Part shown: positions 33,745-46,515 of the stretch, piece by piece
Numbering within the stretch: position 1 is the first letter of the stretch
How the letters are laid out: each line of letters begins with the position of its first letter
Origin: Bactrocera neohumeralis
Lineage: Eukaryota; Arthropoda; Insecta; Diptera; Tephritidae
Reading direction: 5' to 3'
Length of the DNA: 64,000 nucleotides
NCBI RefSeq assembly: GCF_024586455.1
Contig: NC_065919.1
Span: 39,532,839 to 39,596,838 of the forward strand
Position numbers and translations under genes: made by a program
Notes under the pieces: model-generated
Seen by the model: only the letters and a program-made list of their open reading frames with translations
The model's database searches: none
Told to the model about the DNA's origin: nothing

Positions 33745-34412
33745 AAAACAAGTAAGGAAGGGCTAAGTTCGGATGCAACCGAACATTTTATAGTTTTGCA
33801 CCTTGCTAGAATCAAAGCCAAGGAAATATTTTAAGATGCAAAACCAATCATATTGAGTAAAGTCAGCTGTTGATGTTCGAAAATCCTGATATTAATTATG
33901 TATATAGGGTTTCACTCAAATTTATCTATTTTAGGCACAAAGATACACTGTTATGAATAAAACACGCTCTCTTATTTTCATTGGGATAACTCACATATTG
34001 GGCGATATGTGTGGTACAAAGACACCTCGAAGATCAAAAATCCTTGAATTAAGTATATGGGGGCTAAGGGAAGTATTGGTTCGATTCAACCCATTTTTGA
34101 TATACAGACATACTATTATAAGAGAGGGTTATCCCTTAATTTCAGTTATATATATCACTCATTGACCGACATTTTAAATAAAAAGTCAACTATATGTACC
34201 GAGGTCTATATATTCGGTACCTAGGTGCCTGAATTTAAAAATGTGCTATATGTGAAGAAGGCGTGGTTGATGTCCGATTTCGTCCATTTTCGCAATGTGG
34301 CATAACAATGTATGTATATATGTACATATATCGATAAGTTTCAGGTGATATGTACAACCGTTACGTAAACAAACTCTAATACTCTGTAGCAACTGGTTGC
34401 AAGAGTATAAAA
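33745..34412 (-). mobile_element. DINE-1/HINE-like family A, copy e (both ends)
   Basis: The 3' end is at 33745 (AAAACAAGTAAGGAAGGGCT, then GTTCGGATGCAACCGAAC). The 5' end is at 34412 (inverted TTTTATACTCTTGCAACC...). An internally deleted copy of 668 bp. It shares TACCGAGGTC/TATTCGGTACC and TATCCCTTAATTTCAG.TATATA with the other copies. Confidence 0.85.
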
Positions 34413-35284
34413 TTGTTTATTTATTTATTAGAATATTTTAAATATTTTCAAGCATATTTTTTAATTTCTACAAAATATCGATACTGGCAACCCTATCTCG
34501 TAAGAGAGCAGTCAGCCAATTTTCGCGGATATCCACGTTGACGGTAGGTAATATCAATTGATTCAGTCTGTGGTTTTCTTCGACCACTAACTAAACCAAT
34601 AAGGTTGTCAAAGATACATGTTAATTCTTTCTTGCTGTCTTATGATATTTTTTCGTTTCTTGGGACTATGTTCACAAGAGGATTCTTTTGGCGCTCATTA
34701 TCGGCAAATTCTCTTTCAGTGCCGCACATTGCATTCTGCATTTTCTTTCGTTTCATATTCTCAAATTCTTGTCCGCTACGTGGAACACCACAATGTTTTT
34801 GATTATCTAACTTTTATCCTTATTCACCCTTCTCTAACACATTTTAATTATATTGTGGATATTTACATATACTTACGTACATTTAAAAAGAATGTCGAAT
34901 TGCGTAGTAACGAACTGTTATGAACAAGAACACAGTCTTTGTCCCTTTGTCGTTCCTCGTCGTCACCTAGCCAAAAAACCGGCACTTTGTTGTCCTTTGT
35001 TTCGCTCTTTCTTAAAGCAATTCCCTCAAATTTCGCCCTCTAGCTATCTTCAGAAAGCTACTTGCTAAAAACGTAAAAGAATTTGTCATTTAATTTTGAT
35101 AATACCTTATTTGTAGCCTCTGAGAACATATTTGGTAGTCAAAACAGCTGTTTGAAATTTACTAATTGGAATTTTGACAGTACAGAATAGGTTTCAACTA
35201 TTATAAAGAGACCATGTAAGTATTAAACATGTAAATATTATGACAAAATATTCACGAAACTTAGTCTCTTGAGAGCTATCGGTG
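34413..35284. other. Unassigned DNA with short ORFs
   Basis: Overlapping ORFs at 34605-34923 and 34853-35068 show no known family. A reading from 34894 starts MSNCVVTNC, faintly like the first cysteines of a THAP domain, but nothing after it supports that. Confidence 0.3.
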
Positions 35285-35860
35285 ATATTCTTTATGTAGA
35301 CAGTTAACAGCAGCGCGCCAGTCGTTTCTTCTATTCGAAATTTGGCTCCACCTGATCTCTCCAACGGAATGGAGGTCTTCCTCTTCCTCTGCGTCCCCCG
35401 GCGGGTACAGCGTCGAATACTTTCAGAGTAAAGTGTTTTCATTCATACGGACGACATGACCTAGCCAGCTTAGCCGCTGTTTCTTATTTCGCTGAACTCG
35501 TAACGTCGACTCATCAGATGTTATCATCGTCCATGCCTCTGCATGATATAACAGGGCGGGAATAATGAGTGATTTATAGAGTTTGGTCTTTGTTCGTCGA
35601 CAGAGGAATTTACTTCTCAATTGCCTACTCAGTCCGAAGTAGCATCTGTTGGCAGGAGTTATTCTGCCTTAGATTTCGAGACTGAAGATGTTGTTGCTGT
35701 TAATACTGGTTCCTAGATGGAGAAAATTATCTACGACTTCGAAGTTATGACGGTCAACCGTGACGTGCGACGATTGTTTGTTTCATGACATGAGATATTT
35801 CGTCTTACTCTCGTTCACTACCAGACTCATTTGCTTCGCTTCTTTATCCAGTCCAATCCA
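35285..35860 (-). mobile_element. RTE-clade LINE, C-terminal fragment (R4)
   Basis: On the minus strand it carries the post-RT segment of the RTE family: RRTKTKLYKSLIIPALLYHAEAW then DESTLRV, RLSWLGHVVRMNENT and GGRRGRGRPPFRWRD-like sequence with breaks. The natural 3' GAA tail is missing. Confidence 0.8.
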
Positions 35861-36254
35861 ATCTTAAGTTAGATGAGCGAAATCGGGGTTTCGTACAAAA
35901 AGTTCAATCAACATACAAAATTCGAATAGTTCGATTGTGGAGCAAAACCAGTGGAAAAAAGATAACTGATTAATAAATCACTCTGTAGTTGGTATAAGTG
36001 AGAAAGAATTTTTTTATTTGTATTTTGAATAAAATTCAAAACTTCATTCACACAGTATCTATGTACGCTTCCAAATTTGCTAACATGTAAGCATATGCCC
36101 CACGTTCGTAGGTTGCCTTTTATATTTCGGGATTTGACAACCCTAGTGTTGCAATCTGGCAACTCACAATTTTATAGTGAAGTATGACATTTTTGATATT
36201 AACATTGTTACATACGAGCGTTATTTCTGTTATTTATAGTTACTTAAAATATTC

Positions 36255-36700
36255 ATCTTTTTACAACTTTCGACAGGGATTAACTCGGCAGCAGTGCACC
36301 GATGAACTGAATTCAATTTTTGACGATAAAGCGCCATCAAGGATCAGTGTTTATCGATGGTATGGTGACTCTAATCGAGGTCGTGGATCACTCCAAGACG
36401 AATTTCGTGGAGGTTGTCAAAAATCAATTGTTGTTTCGGATATTATCAATCGCACCCATACCACTGGAAAAGAAATCAGAAAAACCAACCACCGAAGACA
36501 AATCACTCTTCACCACGACAATGCGGGCTCTTACACATCAACTGAAACAAATGCATTTCCGAGCTCTTAAAACATCGATTTAATGAGTAATCCACCGTAA
36601 AGCCTTGACTTGGTACCGAATGACTTCTTTTTATTCCCGTACGAAAAAAATTAACTAAGAGGTCAACATTTTTCAACACTTTAAGAGGCGGTCGACGCCT
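36255..36700 (+). mobile_element. mariner relic, SETMAR-like group (M7)
   Basis: The HTH part reads FRQGLTRQQCTDELNSIF then DKAPSRISVYRWY and NRGRGSLQDEFR. It is followed after a large deletion by ITLHHDNAGSYTS, LDLVPNDFFLFP and LRGQHFSTL, with stops. The catalytic region around the first Asp is lost. No TIR pair was found. Confidence 0.78.
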
Positions 36701-38389
36701 GAAAAAGTATATATATATACATATGTATGTAGATATTATTGCAGAATATTTTGCAAAACAAGAAAGCTACTTTCGATGATTGGAATTTGTTTTGGTCCTC
36801 TCTACCGAAATATAAAAGGCTACCTACCTATACAAGTAATATAACCACCATCGTACTTCACATAATTCCATATTTTCACATGGACCTGATAAACTCCACT
36901 AACCCCGAGTTGAACAAACGATAAAGTTGTTTCACAAATATTTTCTACGCAGAATAGATCACCTCTTTGTTCTTCCGCTATGATGCAAAAGAATGCGGTC
37001 AACTCCAAATGCCAATGCGTCAAGAATTAGGAACGACGACGACTTTCGCACAATGCATGAGCTTGCTCATACAAACATAGCTCCCGAACGGCCACAAGAA
37101 GTGGAGGGCTTGGCGCTTGTAAATGCTGTTGCAACTTACGCGTACACATGTGCCATACACATTCTTATGTAGCAGATCAGCAACATCTTTGCAATTTATT
37201 TGCTCGCACAGTCGGCGGAAGAGCGTAAGCGTTTTCGCACATCGCACTCTCTAGCGGCTACAACAAGCACACGACACCGACATATCCATCGACGACATGG
37301 CCGAGTGAGCATTCGTGAACGAAAGGCGCGCGCGCGAAGAGAGTGCGCATTGGCAACGCCATATTGAGATAGCGATCGGCAAGCGCTGCAGCGGCACTGG
37401 CGAACAGTAGGCAACGAACAACGTGAACGCCAATTTGAATCGAAAACACGAGCGTCGCAAATAAACCAAATTCAAATACAAATTTAAATGGAAATCAAAA
37501 CAACAAAAACAAAACACATACGCATAGCGGGCGGCACGCGGTTAGTTGGGTAATGAAAGCTACAAAACATTGCCATAGAAATGGAGGCGCGCCGTGTGGA
37601 GTGGGGTAACAGCAAGGTGTTTGATTAGCCAGCTATTTGAATTGCTGGCTAGCCATTGAGCGCCCCAAAATAATGCTCACAGTGCGCGCTCTAAACTTTT
37701 TTCGCTGGCGCTGACGCTGAGCTATTTACATTTTCGTTTTGGCGACGAGTAAACAGTTCGGCGTGAACTGTTTTGTGCTTGTGGCGGGCGTGATTGAATT
37801 CTGATTTTTCGATATTAAATCAGAGTTAACGGCAATATTTAGCGAAAATATGTTTTCGTACGTTTTCGGAATGACCACAAACGATACGCAAATATACAAA
37901 GTGTCATAGTGATTTGTGCAGAAAAGAGCTTTCACAGGAAAAAAGGGACTCTTTTCTAAGAGCGGTGACGGAATTTAAAACAAAATAAATCTAGTGCAAA
38001 TTACATTTGAAACGAAGTGTGAAGAAACAAACCTAAACGCTCGCAGCAGAAATAGAATGTGTTTAATTTATGGGTACACATAAGAGGTGCGTGTGACTAG
38101 AGAATTTTCCAAACGTAACGAAAATTAAAGTATGTTTTCAGATAATGAGTGAATGTATAAATGTATGCGTATCGAGAAAACAAATTTTCCAAGACTTTCA
38201 ATACTTTAAAATGCTTTTAAAGTGATATTTGCCAACAACTAATATATTGGTATACTTATCCGAATCAATGACTAATCAGATATCGAAAATATTTACAAAT
38301 TTGAAAGTATATTTTGCCACCTACGATTCCTCAGAACTGAATCGATACGAATGAGTTCAACTGGAAAAATGAATAACCGAATATGTATA
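36701..38389. promoter_or_regulatory. GC-richer, promoter-like island between transposons
   Basis: Bases 37200-37480 and 37560-38090 are richer in GC and CpG (GGCGCGCGCGCGAAGAGAG at about 37325) than the surroundings and free of transposon motifs. The later part resembles a fly 5' UTR: A-rich, no long ORF, and a possible donor AGAG|GTGCGT at about 38086. This is a candidate promoter and leader exon only; no coding exon can be tied to it. Confidence 0.25.
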
Positions 38390-38560
38390 CAGTTGAACTT
38401 CCATAGCTCGAAGTTTTTCATAACTCGAGGTCCTCCAACTCTTGAATTGGCAATAGAAGTCAAATTTCATACAAATTTCCTTCCATAACTCGAAGTCTCT
38501 TTAACTCGAAATTTTGTTTATATGTAGATTACAGTCATTCGAGTTAGGGAAGTTCAAATA
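38390..38560. mobile_element. pogo/Tigger-like MITE
   Basis: It starts CAGTTGAACTTCCATAGCTC and ends with the inverted counterpart (GAGTTAGGGAAGTTCAA). Internal repeats of CATAACTCGA(A/G)G are present. Terminal CAGT, TA flanks and ACTCGA repeats are usual for pogo-group MITEs. There is no ORF. Confidence 0.6.
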
Positions 38561-39059
38561 TATAGAAACAACTAAAAATCGATCTGAAAATTTGCAACGA
38601 CTTTTTCTTCCCAAGAAGCTGCTCACTTGTCGGAAACTTAGTATAAATGCAAGTAACAAAAGAATCAGCTGTTTTCCAGGAATTTTACACGGCTTAACTT
38701 GATGGAAATATACCTTTTTGACACAGATATCTAAATAAAAGGATTAAAAAACAATCGCGTTACCGATCTTTTTTGAGTATACGGTTCCCCAGGGGCCTTT
38801 AAGCACAGTTCTAAATCAATCTACTTTTCATTATAAATATACCTGGGTATACATAAAATTGGGTACACTTCATGAATATTAAATACAATAACAATATCAC
38901 ATTAACTGTATATGTAAGTTGAAATAATGAACTTGGAATAGTATTTCGATATAATTAGAAACATTAAATAATATTTTGATACAATAAATAATTTTACACA
39001 ATATAATGTATTCAAAATATTCTTAAAGTTATAAATTTTAAAACATAAAACGGCAAAAC
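38561..39059. other. AT-rich DNA, nothing recognised
   Basis: No supported ORF or repeat. Confidence 0.35.
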
Positions 39060-39224
39060 CCTGTGTTCGTGAAATATTTAGGAATGGTTACTTGTACGCT
39101 TAATGGTCGGAACCGCTGATATCGGAGCACTGTAACACGTAGCTCTCATACAAACTGAACGATTGTATTTCAGTTCTTGTATGGAAACTTTTTTTGGTGA
39201 AGTTGGAATTAACGCTTTGTGCTG
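39060..39224 (+). mobile_element. DINE-1/HINE-like family B, 3' fragment
   Basis: GGTCGGAACCGCTGATATCGG then TCTTGTATGGAAACTTTTTT and TGAAGTTGGAATTAACG parallel the copy at 49910-50262. A family A copy begins immediately after it. Confidence 0.6.
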
Positions 39225-40105
39225 TTTTTATACTCCTGTTGCAAGAGTTTTGTTTTCCTAATGGTTAAATTAATATAAAATACTCGAATTTGGCACATGG
39301 GATCTCAGTAGCAAAAAAAATTTGAAAAAGTGGGCATGGCCCCGCTTCTAATAAGTTCAATGTATGTACATACATATCCTAAACCACTTAAGCTACAACA
39401 ACCAAATTCACCTATCATAAGAACTGTCGGCAGTGTAAAACTGGATGAAATCGGATGGTAAGCCCATTCACTCCTCATATAACGGTACAGTTAAAAACAA
39501 CTAAAATCGCTACAAATCAATAACTAAATACGCCAGAGACATTAAATTTTACAACCGAGTTGGTATGATAAAGCTTTACTGGAGCCAGGATCAAAATTGG
39601 AGGATGGCGTTGGCACCGCCCACTCTTAGGTGAAAACACATACATATGTATATCGAGAACCGTCTGACCGAATGCAACGAAATTTGATATTCGACATTTC
39701 TCTGCAATTTCCATGTTACAGTACGAAATCGGTCTACAGCCACGCCTAATTTCCGTATAACACAATTTTAAATTCCACATGAGTCTTTCCTTTCGAGTAT
39801 ACAAAAAATACAGGAAGCAATTAATATAACGGGATAAAACTTCGCACGCACCCTTTTCTGGTAGTATGATGTCTGTTTGCTACAAATGGAATGAATTGGA
39901 CCAATACTTCCCTTAGCTCCCATATACCCAATACAACGATTTTCAAACTTCGTGGCGACTTCATAACGCATCTATCGGCCAATATGCGAAATTGAAGTTA
40001 TCTTGATAAAATTGAGAGAGCGTATTTTTATTATAACGGTGCATGTTTGTGCTTAGAATGAATAAAATGGGGTGAAAATTCGCCCCAGACCTCACATAAT
40101 TAAGA
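39225..40105 (+). mobile_element. DINE-1/HINE-like family A, copy f
   Basis: The 5' end TTTTTATACTCCTGTTGCAAG is followed by the shared segments CCACTTAAGCTACAACAACC, GGCACCGCCCACTCTTAGG, AACGGGATAAAACTTCGCAC and CCAATACTTCCCTTAGCTCC. The GTTCGG stem-loop is not present, so the 3' part is missing or decayed. Confidence 0.75.
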
Positions 40106-40128
40106 GGCTTTTTTTTTACCTGGAGATA

Positions 40129-41165
40129 CTTCTTCTTATTCTTTACTGGGTAGTCGTTTCTTCTTTTCGAAATACTAAGTGCAACCAGGTCCTTTTCCAC
40201 CTGATCTTTTCAACGGAGTGGAGGTCTTCCTCTTCCCCTGCTTCTAACGGCGGCTTATGAATCGAAAACATTACTTTTCAATTGCCTACTCAGTCCGAAG
40301 TAGCACCGGTTGGCAAGAGTGATTCTGCGTTGGATTTCAAGGCTGATATTGTTGTTGGTGTTGATGCTGGTTCCAGGATAAACGAAATTATCTACGACTT
40401 CGATATGAAAGGCTGTCAACACTGACGTCCCCCTGCGGGTAAGGGTTAGAATTTACCCGTGGTAAGGTATGCCCGGGGTAAGAGGCGACAAAAATCCATA
40501 TGCACTATGTCTTTCTTTCTGGACTTACCTTGAAATTTCAGCATAGTCTATGTCAGAAATAGTGCTATAATACTCAGCTTGAAACGATATTATAGACTTT
40601 ATATGAAATTCCTAATATAAAGACATTTGAAGTTCAAGCGACAAATGTCACCAGTCATTGAGATGTGGGCGCTCAACTGGTAGTAGCAAAAGCTACAAGG
40701 TCTTACCAGAGACTTTAACCTGATACCACGAGAAGCAGTTAGCCCTTGGAGTTTACTCCAATCAGCTCATTGGGTTTTGCCCTTTGTGGAGATTCGTGGT
40801 GGATGTGGTTGAAACCTAAAGGCAGATAGGGTTGCGGCGAGGCGCCGGACCCAAAGTACGGCAGAGGTTTTAGATCAGCCTCGTACCCGACCAAGGTGGC
40901 AAAGCTGTCCCTATCCACCTAAACCAATTGGAACCAAAAATACGTGCAAAATGCATTTGTACTTTGGGGTGCTGATCAACGCATTGTATTGATCTATGTG
41001 CTTTAAAGAAAACACCGTGAGGTAAGGCCGTCGCCGACAGGTACTCACAATGATTGTTGTCAACACTGTCGTAGGAGCCAAGTTTGTTTGATGACAGGAT
41101 ATATTTCGTCTTGTTTTCGTTCACAACCAGACCCATCCGCTTCGTTTCCACTAAGGATTCCATTG
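40129..41165 (-). mobile_element. RTE-clade LINE fragment (R5), split by an insertion
   Basis: Minus-strand RTE 3' sequence lies at 40129-40428 and continues at 41058-41165 (ETKRMGLVVNENKTKYILSS, the segment after the RT palm). The two halves are separated by a 629-bp insertion. Frames are broken and the post-RT region is deleted near 40260. Confidence 0.8.
40429..41057 (+). mobile_element. 629-bp retroposed insertion with 15-bp target duplication
   Basis: The insert begins CCCCCTGCGGGTAAGGGTTA and is flanked by TGTCAACACTGACGT (40414-40428) and TGTCAACACTGTCGT (41058-41072), one mismatch. Joined without it the RTE sequence is collinear. A long target duplication points to LINE-type retroposition. 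It has no ORF with RT motifs, so it is a SINE-like or deletion-derived non-LTR element; I cannot name the family. Confidence 0.75.
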
Positions 41166-43387
41166 TAACATTATAAGCCAAACTATAAGAATAAGCCAGA
41201 ATTTTTTATCTGGATATCGTTACCATTTGTATACCTATTGCCTCCCTTAAGTCCACCTAAGCTTTTTAGGCATTTTGGAATTCAGCATTTATCAGCCGAA
41301 GGTAGCTGAATAGAGCACTGTGTTCCAAAGTGGCTGACGACTTGGACTTCTTAAAATGCCCAAGAGGCTTTCTCATCCTGAAATTAAAATTTACTTAAAA
41401 CGCTTTAAAAAATGGTTCGAACGTTTGATGTCGGTTATTAACTTAAATATCTTTCAAAACTAAATTTGATTAAACAAAATCTAATATAATTAAAAATGCT
41501 TCGTTTATAAACCTGAGTATGTGAATAGAAAGGCTTTACGATTGGAAAAAATGCAAATTCGAAGCGATGAGGAATGTATGTAAGCTGCTGGAGACACCTT
41601 TGCATATGAAATCAGTACTCTGACAGTAGCGACATAAAACGTCAGCTGTCGATCAAAATCAACTGAATGCATTGCCAAATGTCAGATACACACATGTGTT
41701 GGGCAACGGCAGCGGAATAAAGAAAAACTGAGCAAAGTGCCCAGATATCAGTTCAGCAAAAATCACAAAATATATGGACGTGTATGTAAACGTATGTATT
41801 AAAAATAAAGAGTTGAAATCGCAAACGCAATTACTGAACTTGCGAAAATAAAATCTGTTTTGCTAGCAAAGAAGAATCGCTGTACCAAAATCATCACGCG
41901 ACACGCATACGCAATGGGCGACCCGCAAGCGCAAGCGCAGGCGCACGCAACAATCTAACATACATACATACGAGTACATATAATGTATGCGTACATATGT
42001 ATGTTTGTATGAAGGTATGTCGGCATCCTTTAACGACTAACCAGCAAAACAAGTGAGCATGCAAATGATCCAGCGTCGCGGCGGGCGTTGCATAGCGATC
42101 TTGCCGTCAGTGCCGCCAGTGCCGCCGACGACGCACTGTCCTCCGCTGGAATGCGACTACGTTTTGGTGTCGTCGTTGTTGTTGTTGGGCATGTACATTG
42201 TAGACGTTTAGTTGCAAAACAAATATTCTGCTGCTAATGTCTTGTTAATCCACATGTTTTCGTCACCATCCACACAATACGTAAAGCCGCAAAAGTAACA
42301 ACAACAGCAGCAACAGCAAAAACAATTACAAATTCACAAGCAACTATAAGAAATACAACAATGTTAATAGTCGCGAATACTTGCATACTGCGCGCATGCT
42401 ACAAGTGTTTACATATAAGTATGTGCATATGTATGGATGTGCGTGCGCATATATCATTTCTGAATTTTTATTACCTTTTTGTTTCCATTTATCGATTCGG
42501 CGACACATAATTAATATTCCGAGCATTCTCTTGGGTATGCGATGCCCAGCGTGCTGGCTTGTTGGCAAATTGTTTGGCAATGCCACTTACAAACGTACAT
42601 AGATTGTTGTTGTAGTTTTATATTTCTGCTACTGTTCAACCAATGTTTACCATATCAGCGCTTATCGACTACGCAGCGGGTGTACAAAGAAGGACTGATG
42701 CGATGAAACCTAATGTATATGGTATGTTTAACGGTATTTCTTGCAAATTTCGTAACCACGAATATTTATTCTGCCCCAAACTCTTCAAAAGCCTCGTTTT
42801 GTTAAGTAATAATTTCGGTTACTCTGACCCCTTTTAATGCTATGAGCGTACAGAACTATCCATGCTGAGGAACCCTGTACTTTCATTCCCACACACACAT
42901 TCCATCCCTGAGCTTCTGTTCGAGTGTAAAAATGTATAAGTAGCTCAACGAAATTTCGGATCGCTCGATCCCATTTGTACTTTGCGCCCTTGACGCAAAT
43001 TTGTTGCTTCACATGTTTCGTTTTGACTTTGTAGTTCGTAAAGTTATGTACTTCAGGCATTGGCTTAGCTTTCTTTTAGATATGAACAGCGCTTTCTAGT
43101 TTTTGATTTGGCAACTTATCGAACTGGCGCCGTCTTTGTCTCATTTTTGCAGAAAATTACAACGCGTGAGTTATTTCGAAAGAAATAAATACTTCCAAGG
43201 GAATTGTTTGAGCGCTTTCTAAAATAAAAAATAGAAAACACGTTAACTTAGGTTGTAATGAAGATATAATACCCTTCACAAATACAAAAGGCTTTCATAC
43301 AAAGACTTGATTCCGATCCGAGTAGTATCTAAAAAACTCAGGAAATAGTCTAAATTGTCTCGCTGATTACATATATACATATGTACT
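41166..43387. other. Intergenic DNA with a GC-rich island
   Basis: Bases 41880-42190 include GCAAGCGCAAGCGCAGGCGC and a GCCGCC-rich stretch, unlike the AT-rich flanks, and could be a promoter or leader exon. Bases 43236-43375 carry a family B DINE-like scrap (AAACACGTTAACTTAGG, ATAATACCCTTCACA, TTGATTCCGATCC). No gene can be supported. Confidence 0.35.
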
Positions 43388-44215
43388 CTGTCACAAAAAA
43401 GTACCCGAAATAATATTTCAAAAAATTTATTTTGCTAAGTTGGTACGACCGTCTTTAATTATTATGCCAATCTGTCAACCAGTTTGTTTAATAATTTGTC
43501 TCAAATTTATTATTTTCAAATTCCGTGTGCGGAATCTTTGCGAATGTTGAAAAACGCGTACGGTCATTCAGTTTTATCAAAAACACAAGCCTACGAGTGG
43601 TACAAAGCCTTCAAAGACAGTCGAAAAATCGTTGAAGACTTGCCTCTTTCTGGACGACCTTCGACATCTTCAACTGTTGGAAATATTAAAAAAAGTGAAG
43701 CATATGGTGCTCGAAAAATCGTCAGACATTTGTTAGAGGGATGACAATAGAGCTCGGATATTTTGGCTATAAAACGCGTTCCTGCTTGACTTGTCCCGAT
43801 AAAGCTGAATTAAAAAAAAAAAAGTGCCGTAAACAGGTCTGTTTGGACATGCTTGATCGTGCGCATTCCGATCCCACATTCATGGAGAGCATTATAACTA
43901 CCGATAAGACATGAGCCTATTAGTTTGACATGCGAACAAGTCAACAATCATCGTAAACGGAGGGAAAAAAGAGCCGAAGCCAAAAAAAACCTCGCTCGTG
44001 GACTGGTGCATTATGAATTTGTTTCGGATGGGCAGAAGGTCAATAAGAAGTTCTATTTGGCCGCACTGGGGCGTTCATGGAGTTTACACGATGGTAATGC
44101 ACCATCGCATCGCCAAAATTCGAAGTTTGGTAGGAGGTTTACGCTTCTAATTTCAAACGACATGAGAGTTAACGATCTCGCAATCTCTGTTCTCGACAAC
44201 AACTAAGCGATAGAG
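43388..44215 (+). mobile_element. mariner relic (M8)
   Basis: The left end has TGTCACAAAAAAGTACCCG, close to TGTGACAAAAAAGTACCTCG of the copy at 52347. The transposase reads AESLRMLKNAYGHSVLSKTQ then WYKAFKDSRKIVED, GRPSTSS, VCLDMLDRAHSDPTFMESI-like sequence, GLVHYEFVSDGQKVNK and SLHDGNAPSHR. An internal deletion, frameshifts and loss of the final motif inactivate it. Same family as M10. Confidence 0.82.
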
Positions 44216-44985
44216 CGTAAGTGCACGAAATATCGACTCCTCGTATAAATTCTTATTAAGAATCTTATATAAAAAGATGGGTTTTGTTAATATTAGAGAA
44301 CTCCAAATTATTATTTTTCGATCATCATCCAGCAGGATTATGCAATTCCTCTTAGTAATAGACTAGTATACTCCCTGTTGTAGTTTGTGTTTTATTTGGA
44401 AAAACTGAACGTTCTCGAGCAGTCAGGAATTACTAATCCCCTGCCGGTGTGAACCAGCATGAGCTCTTTCGTAATACCACTGCTACCTCAGCCAATTCCA
44501 ATCCCTTCAATGAGGCAGTGCTTCGCTTTTACTCAATGGGTGCTAATTTCTGCTTATGGTTGAAAGCTATGAGTCATTTTCCAAGTATTTTAACTTTCAA
44601 AAAATTAATTTCGCAAAGTTCAAAATTCACATTAATAATACATGCGCCATGGTACGAAGATTGCGTCAAATGTTTAAATAAATGGCTTTCTTATAAAATA
44701 TGTACATGTGGTGTGTGTGTTTGTACGAGCAATTATTTATTTATGCGAAGAAACTACGTAAGAACATTTTAAGTATTTGAAAACAGAATTTGCTATCGTC
44801 ATGTTTTTAAAGCGAATGCTATTTCGAATATATTTAGATTGGTCTATTTTTGGCACTAAACAGAAGTGCTACACTAGTCTATTAAACTCGGTAGCATCGA
44901 GAAAATGTAAAAAGTCGGTCAAGTGCATAAGAGACAATGAACACAGCGCTCCAAATAAGATCATAGTCAGAAAAGTTGAATCTAA
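44216..44985. other. Unassigned DNA
   Basis: An ORF at 44449-44772 has no recognisable domain and no splice context. I regard it as chance. Confidence 0.35.
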
Positions 44986-45215
44986 TAAGTAAGGAAGGGC
45001 TAAGTTCGCGTGTTTATACGCTTGCAACTTAGCGTTTGTGGGCGTGATAGTGGTTCCATTATGCCCATCTACGAACTTGTCCTTACTTTTTTGCCAATGA
45101 ACACGTATACCATGTCACCCGGTTTTCAATACGCCTCTTCATCCTGATCATTTATATATGTATATAATCATATATCCAGTTTATAGAAACAACCGTTTGG
45201 CGAACAACAAATATT
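44986..45215 (-). mobile_element. DINE-1/HINE-like family A, copy g (short)
   Basis: AATAAGTAAGGAAGGGCTAAG (3' end, inverted) is followed by GTGGGCGTGATAGTGGTTCC, ATGCCCATCTACGAACTTG and the CTGATCA and AACAACCGTTTGGCGAACAA parts, with a large internal deletion. Confidence 0.75.
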
Positions 45216-45283
45216 GGCCATCAAAAAATAAGAATTAAAATAAGTTCTAAGTAAAAACTATAATTATTGAATAACATCTTCTA

Positions 45284-45855
45284 GTAACGTCCGCCCACTT
45301 CCAAGGTTACGCGGATGACTTTGCCATTATAGCAAGAGAAAAGTTTGAGTTTACTTTGTGGAACTTCATTCAAAGAGGAAACCTAGCAAAACCACCATGC
45401 GTAAATGTTGGAATTTACATAAACCCATAAAAAACAGCCGTCATTCCTTTCACAAGAGGGGGAACTCTTCCATCCGTGAAATGGTGCAATAATCAAGGGT
45501 TGATGAAATAAAATGTATAGAGCTGGTACTAATTTCAATGCTGTACTAACGCCTTGCTGGTTTAACCTGGGGCTACAAACTAGACATAATACGCTGGAGG
45601 TACCCCGAGATATTCAGATCAATGATCACATGTGGAGCGGTATCAGGGTCCCACTCACTACTATTAAGCAACAGTTAACGAAAGTGCAGAAGCTGGCATG
45701 CGTATGTATCAGTGGTGCCATGTATTCCTGCCCAACCGCTGCACTAGAACTGACTCTGGATCTAACTCCCCTCCATATTATTGTGGAGATGACAGCAAAG
45801 AGGTATAATTTAGCCCTGCTATCCTTAGAACATGGTAACAATGGGATATAAGCAC
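45284..45855 (+). mobile_element. Jockey-superfamily LINE, RT C-terminal fragment
   Basis: It starts at the RT palm motif (GYADDFAIIARE, about 45301), then CVNVGIYINP, KTAVIPFTRG, AGTNFNAVLTPCW and, in an ORF at 45513-45851, IKQQLTKVQKLACVCISGAM and PTAALELTLDLTPL. The last blocks are the conserved post-RT linker to RNase H of the I/Jockey/Loa group. It has frameshifts and is truncated at both ends; a TTTATTTATTTATTTATTCA run follows at about 45889. Confidence 0.8.
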
Positions 45856-46515
45856 TCAAAAACAGAGTATCATTGGAGAGAGACTACTTTATTTATTTAT
45901 TTATTCATTTATGAACGCCAATCGGCAATATACAGTAAAAAGGAATAATAATGTTATTATAAATATTAATATTGCAAGAATAAATTAAGTCGCTATATCA
46001 GAGAAAATGAAATATAATACAAAGAATTCAAAAAAATGCAATCCGAGTTTTAGCTATTGTGGCGGTCGTACAGATGTCTTCTCAGGTTAAAGTTGAAGGA
46101 ATGGATGGAACCTCCGACTTTTGACTTACTTCTAAAAGTTTATTTATAAAATACATGTGTAATAGTATTATTCAAAATATTGCCCATCAAAGTTCTACAA
46201 TTTTTACAACCGCAAAAAATTCAACTAACAGTCTGGAATGTTTGAATCCTTTGAAAAAAAAAAATTATTTTTATTTGGAAGATTCGATATTATTATTCAA
46301 AATATTTGTTATCGAGGGCACTAGCTTGTATATACCATTTCTTTTGCTCTACAGAAGGTCGCACTCTTAGACAGATTGTGACACAACACCATTTCCCGAA
46401 TTTTGCGATGTTTTCTGGTGCTACCACAGCTTACAGACTTCCTGAACAAAGCCAATTCGGCAAATTAGTGCTTGCCCCTTGTCATTAAAAGTACTCTAGT
46501 TAAGGCTGGTTTCTA
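45856..46515. other. AT-rich DNA, nothing recognised
   Basis: Possibly the 3' UTR of the LINE fragment at first, then anonymous sequence. Confidence 0.35.

Noticed and set aside
34894..35066. Peptide beginning MSNCVVTNC, reminiscent of a THAP zinc finger
   Set aside because: Only the first cysteine pattern fits. The rest lacks the expected Trp, Pro and later Cys/His residues and soon ends.
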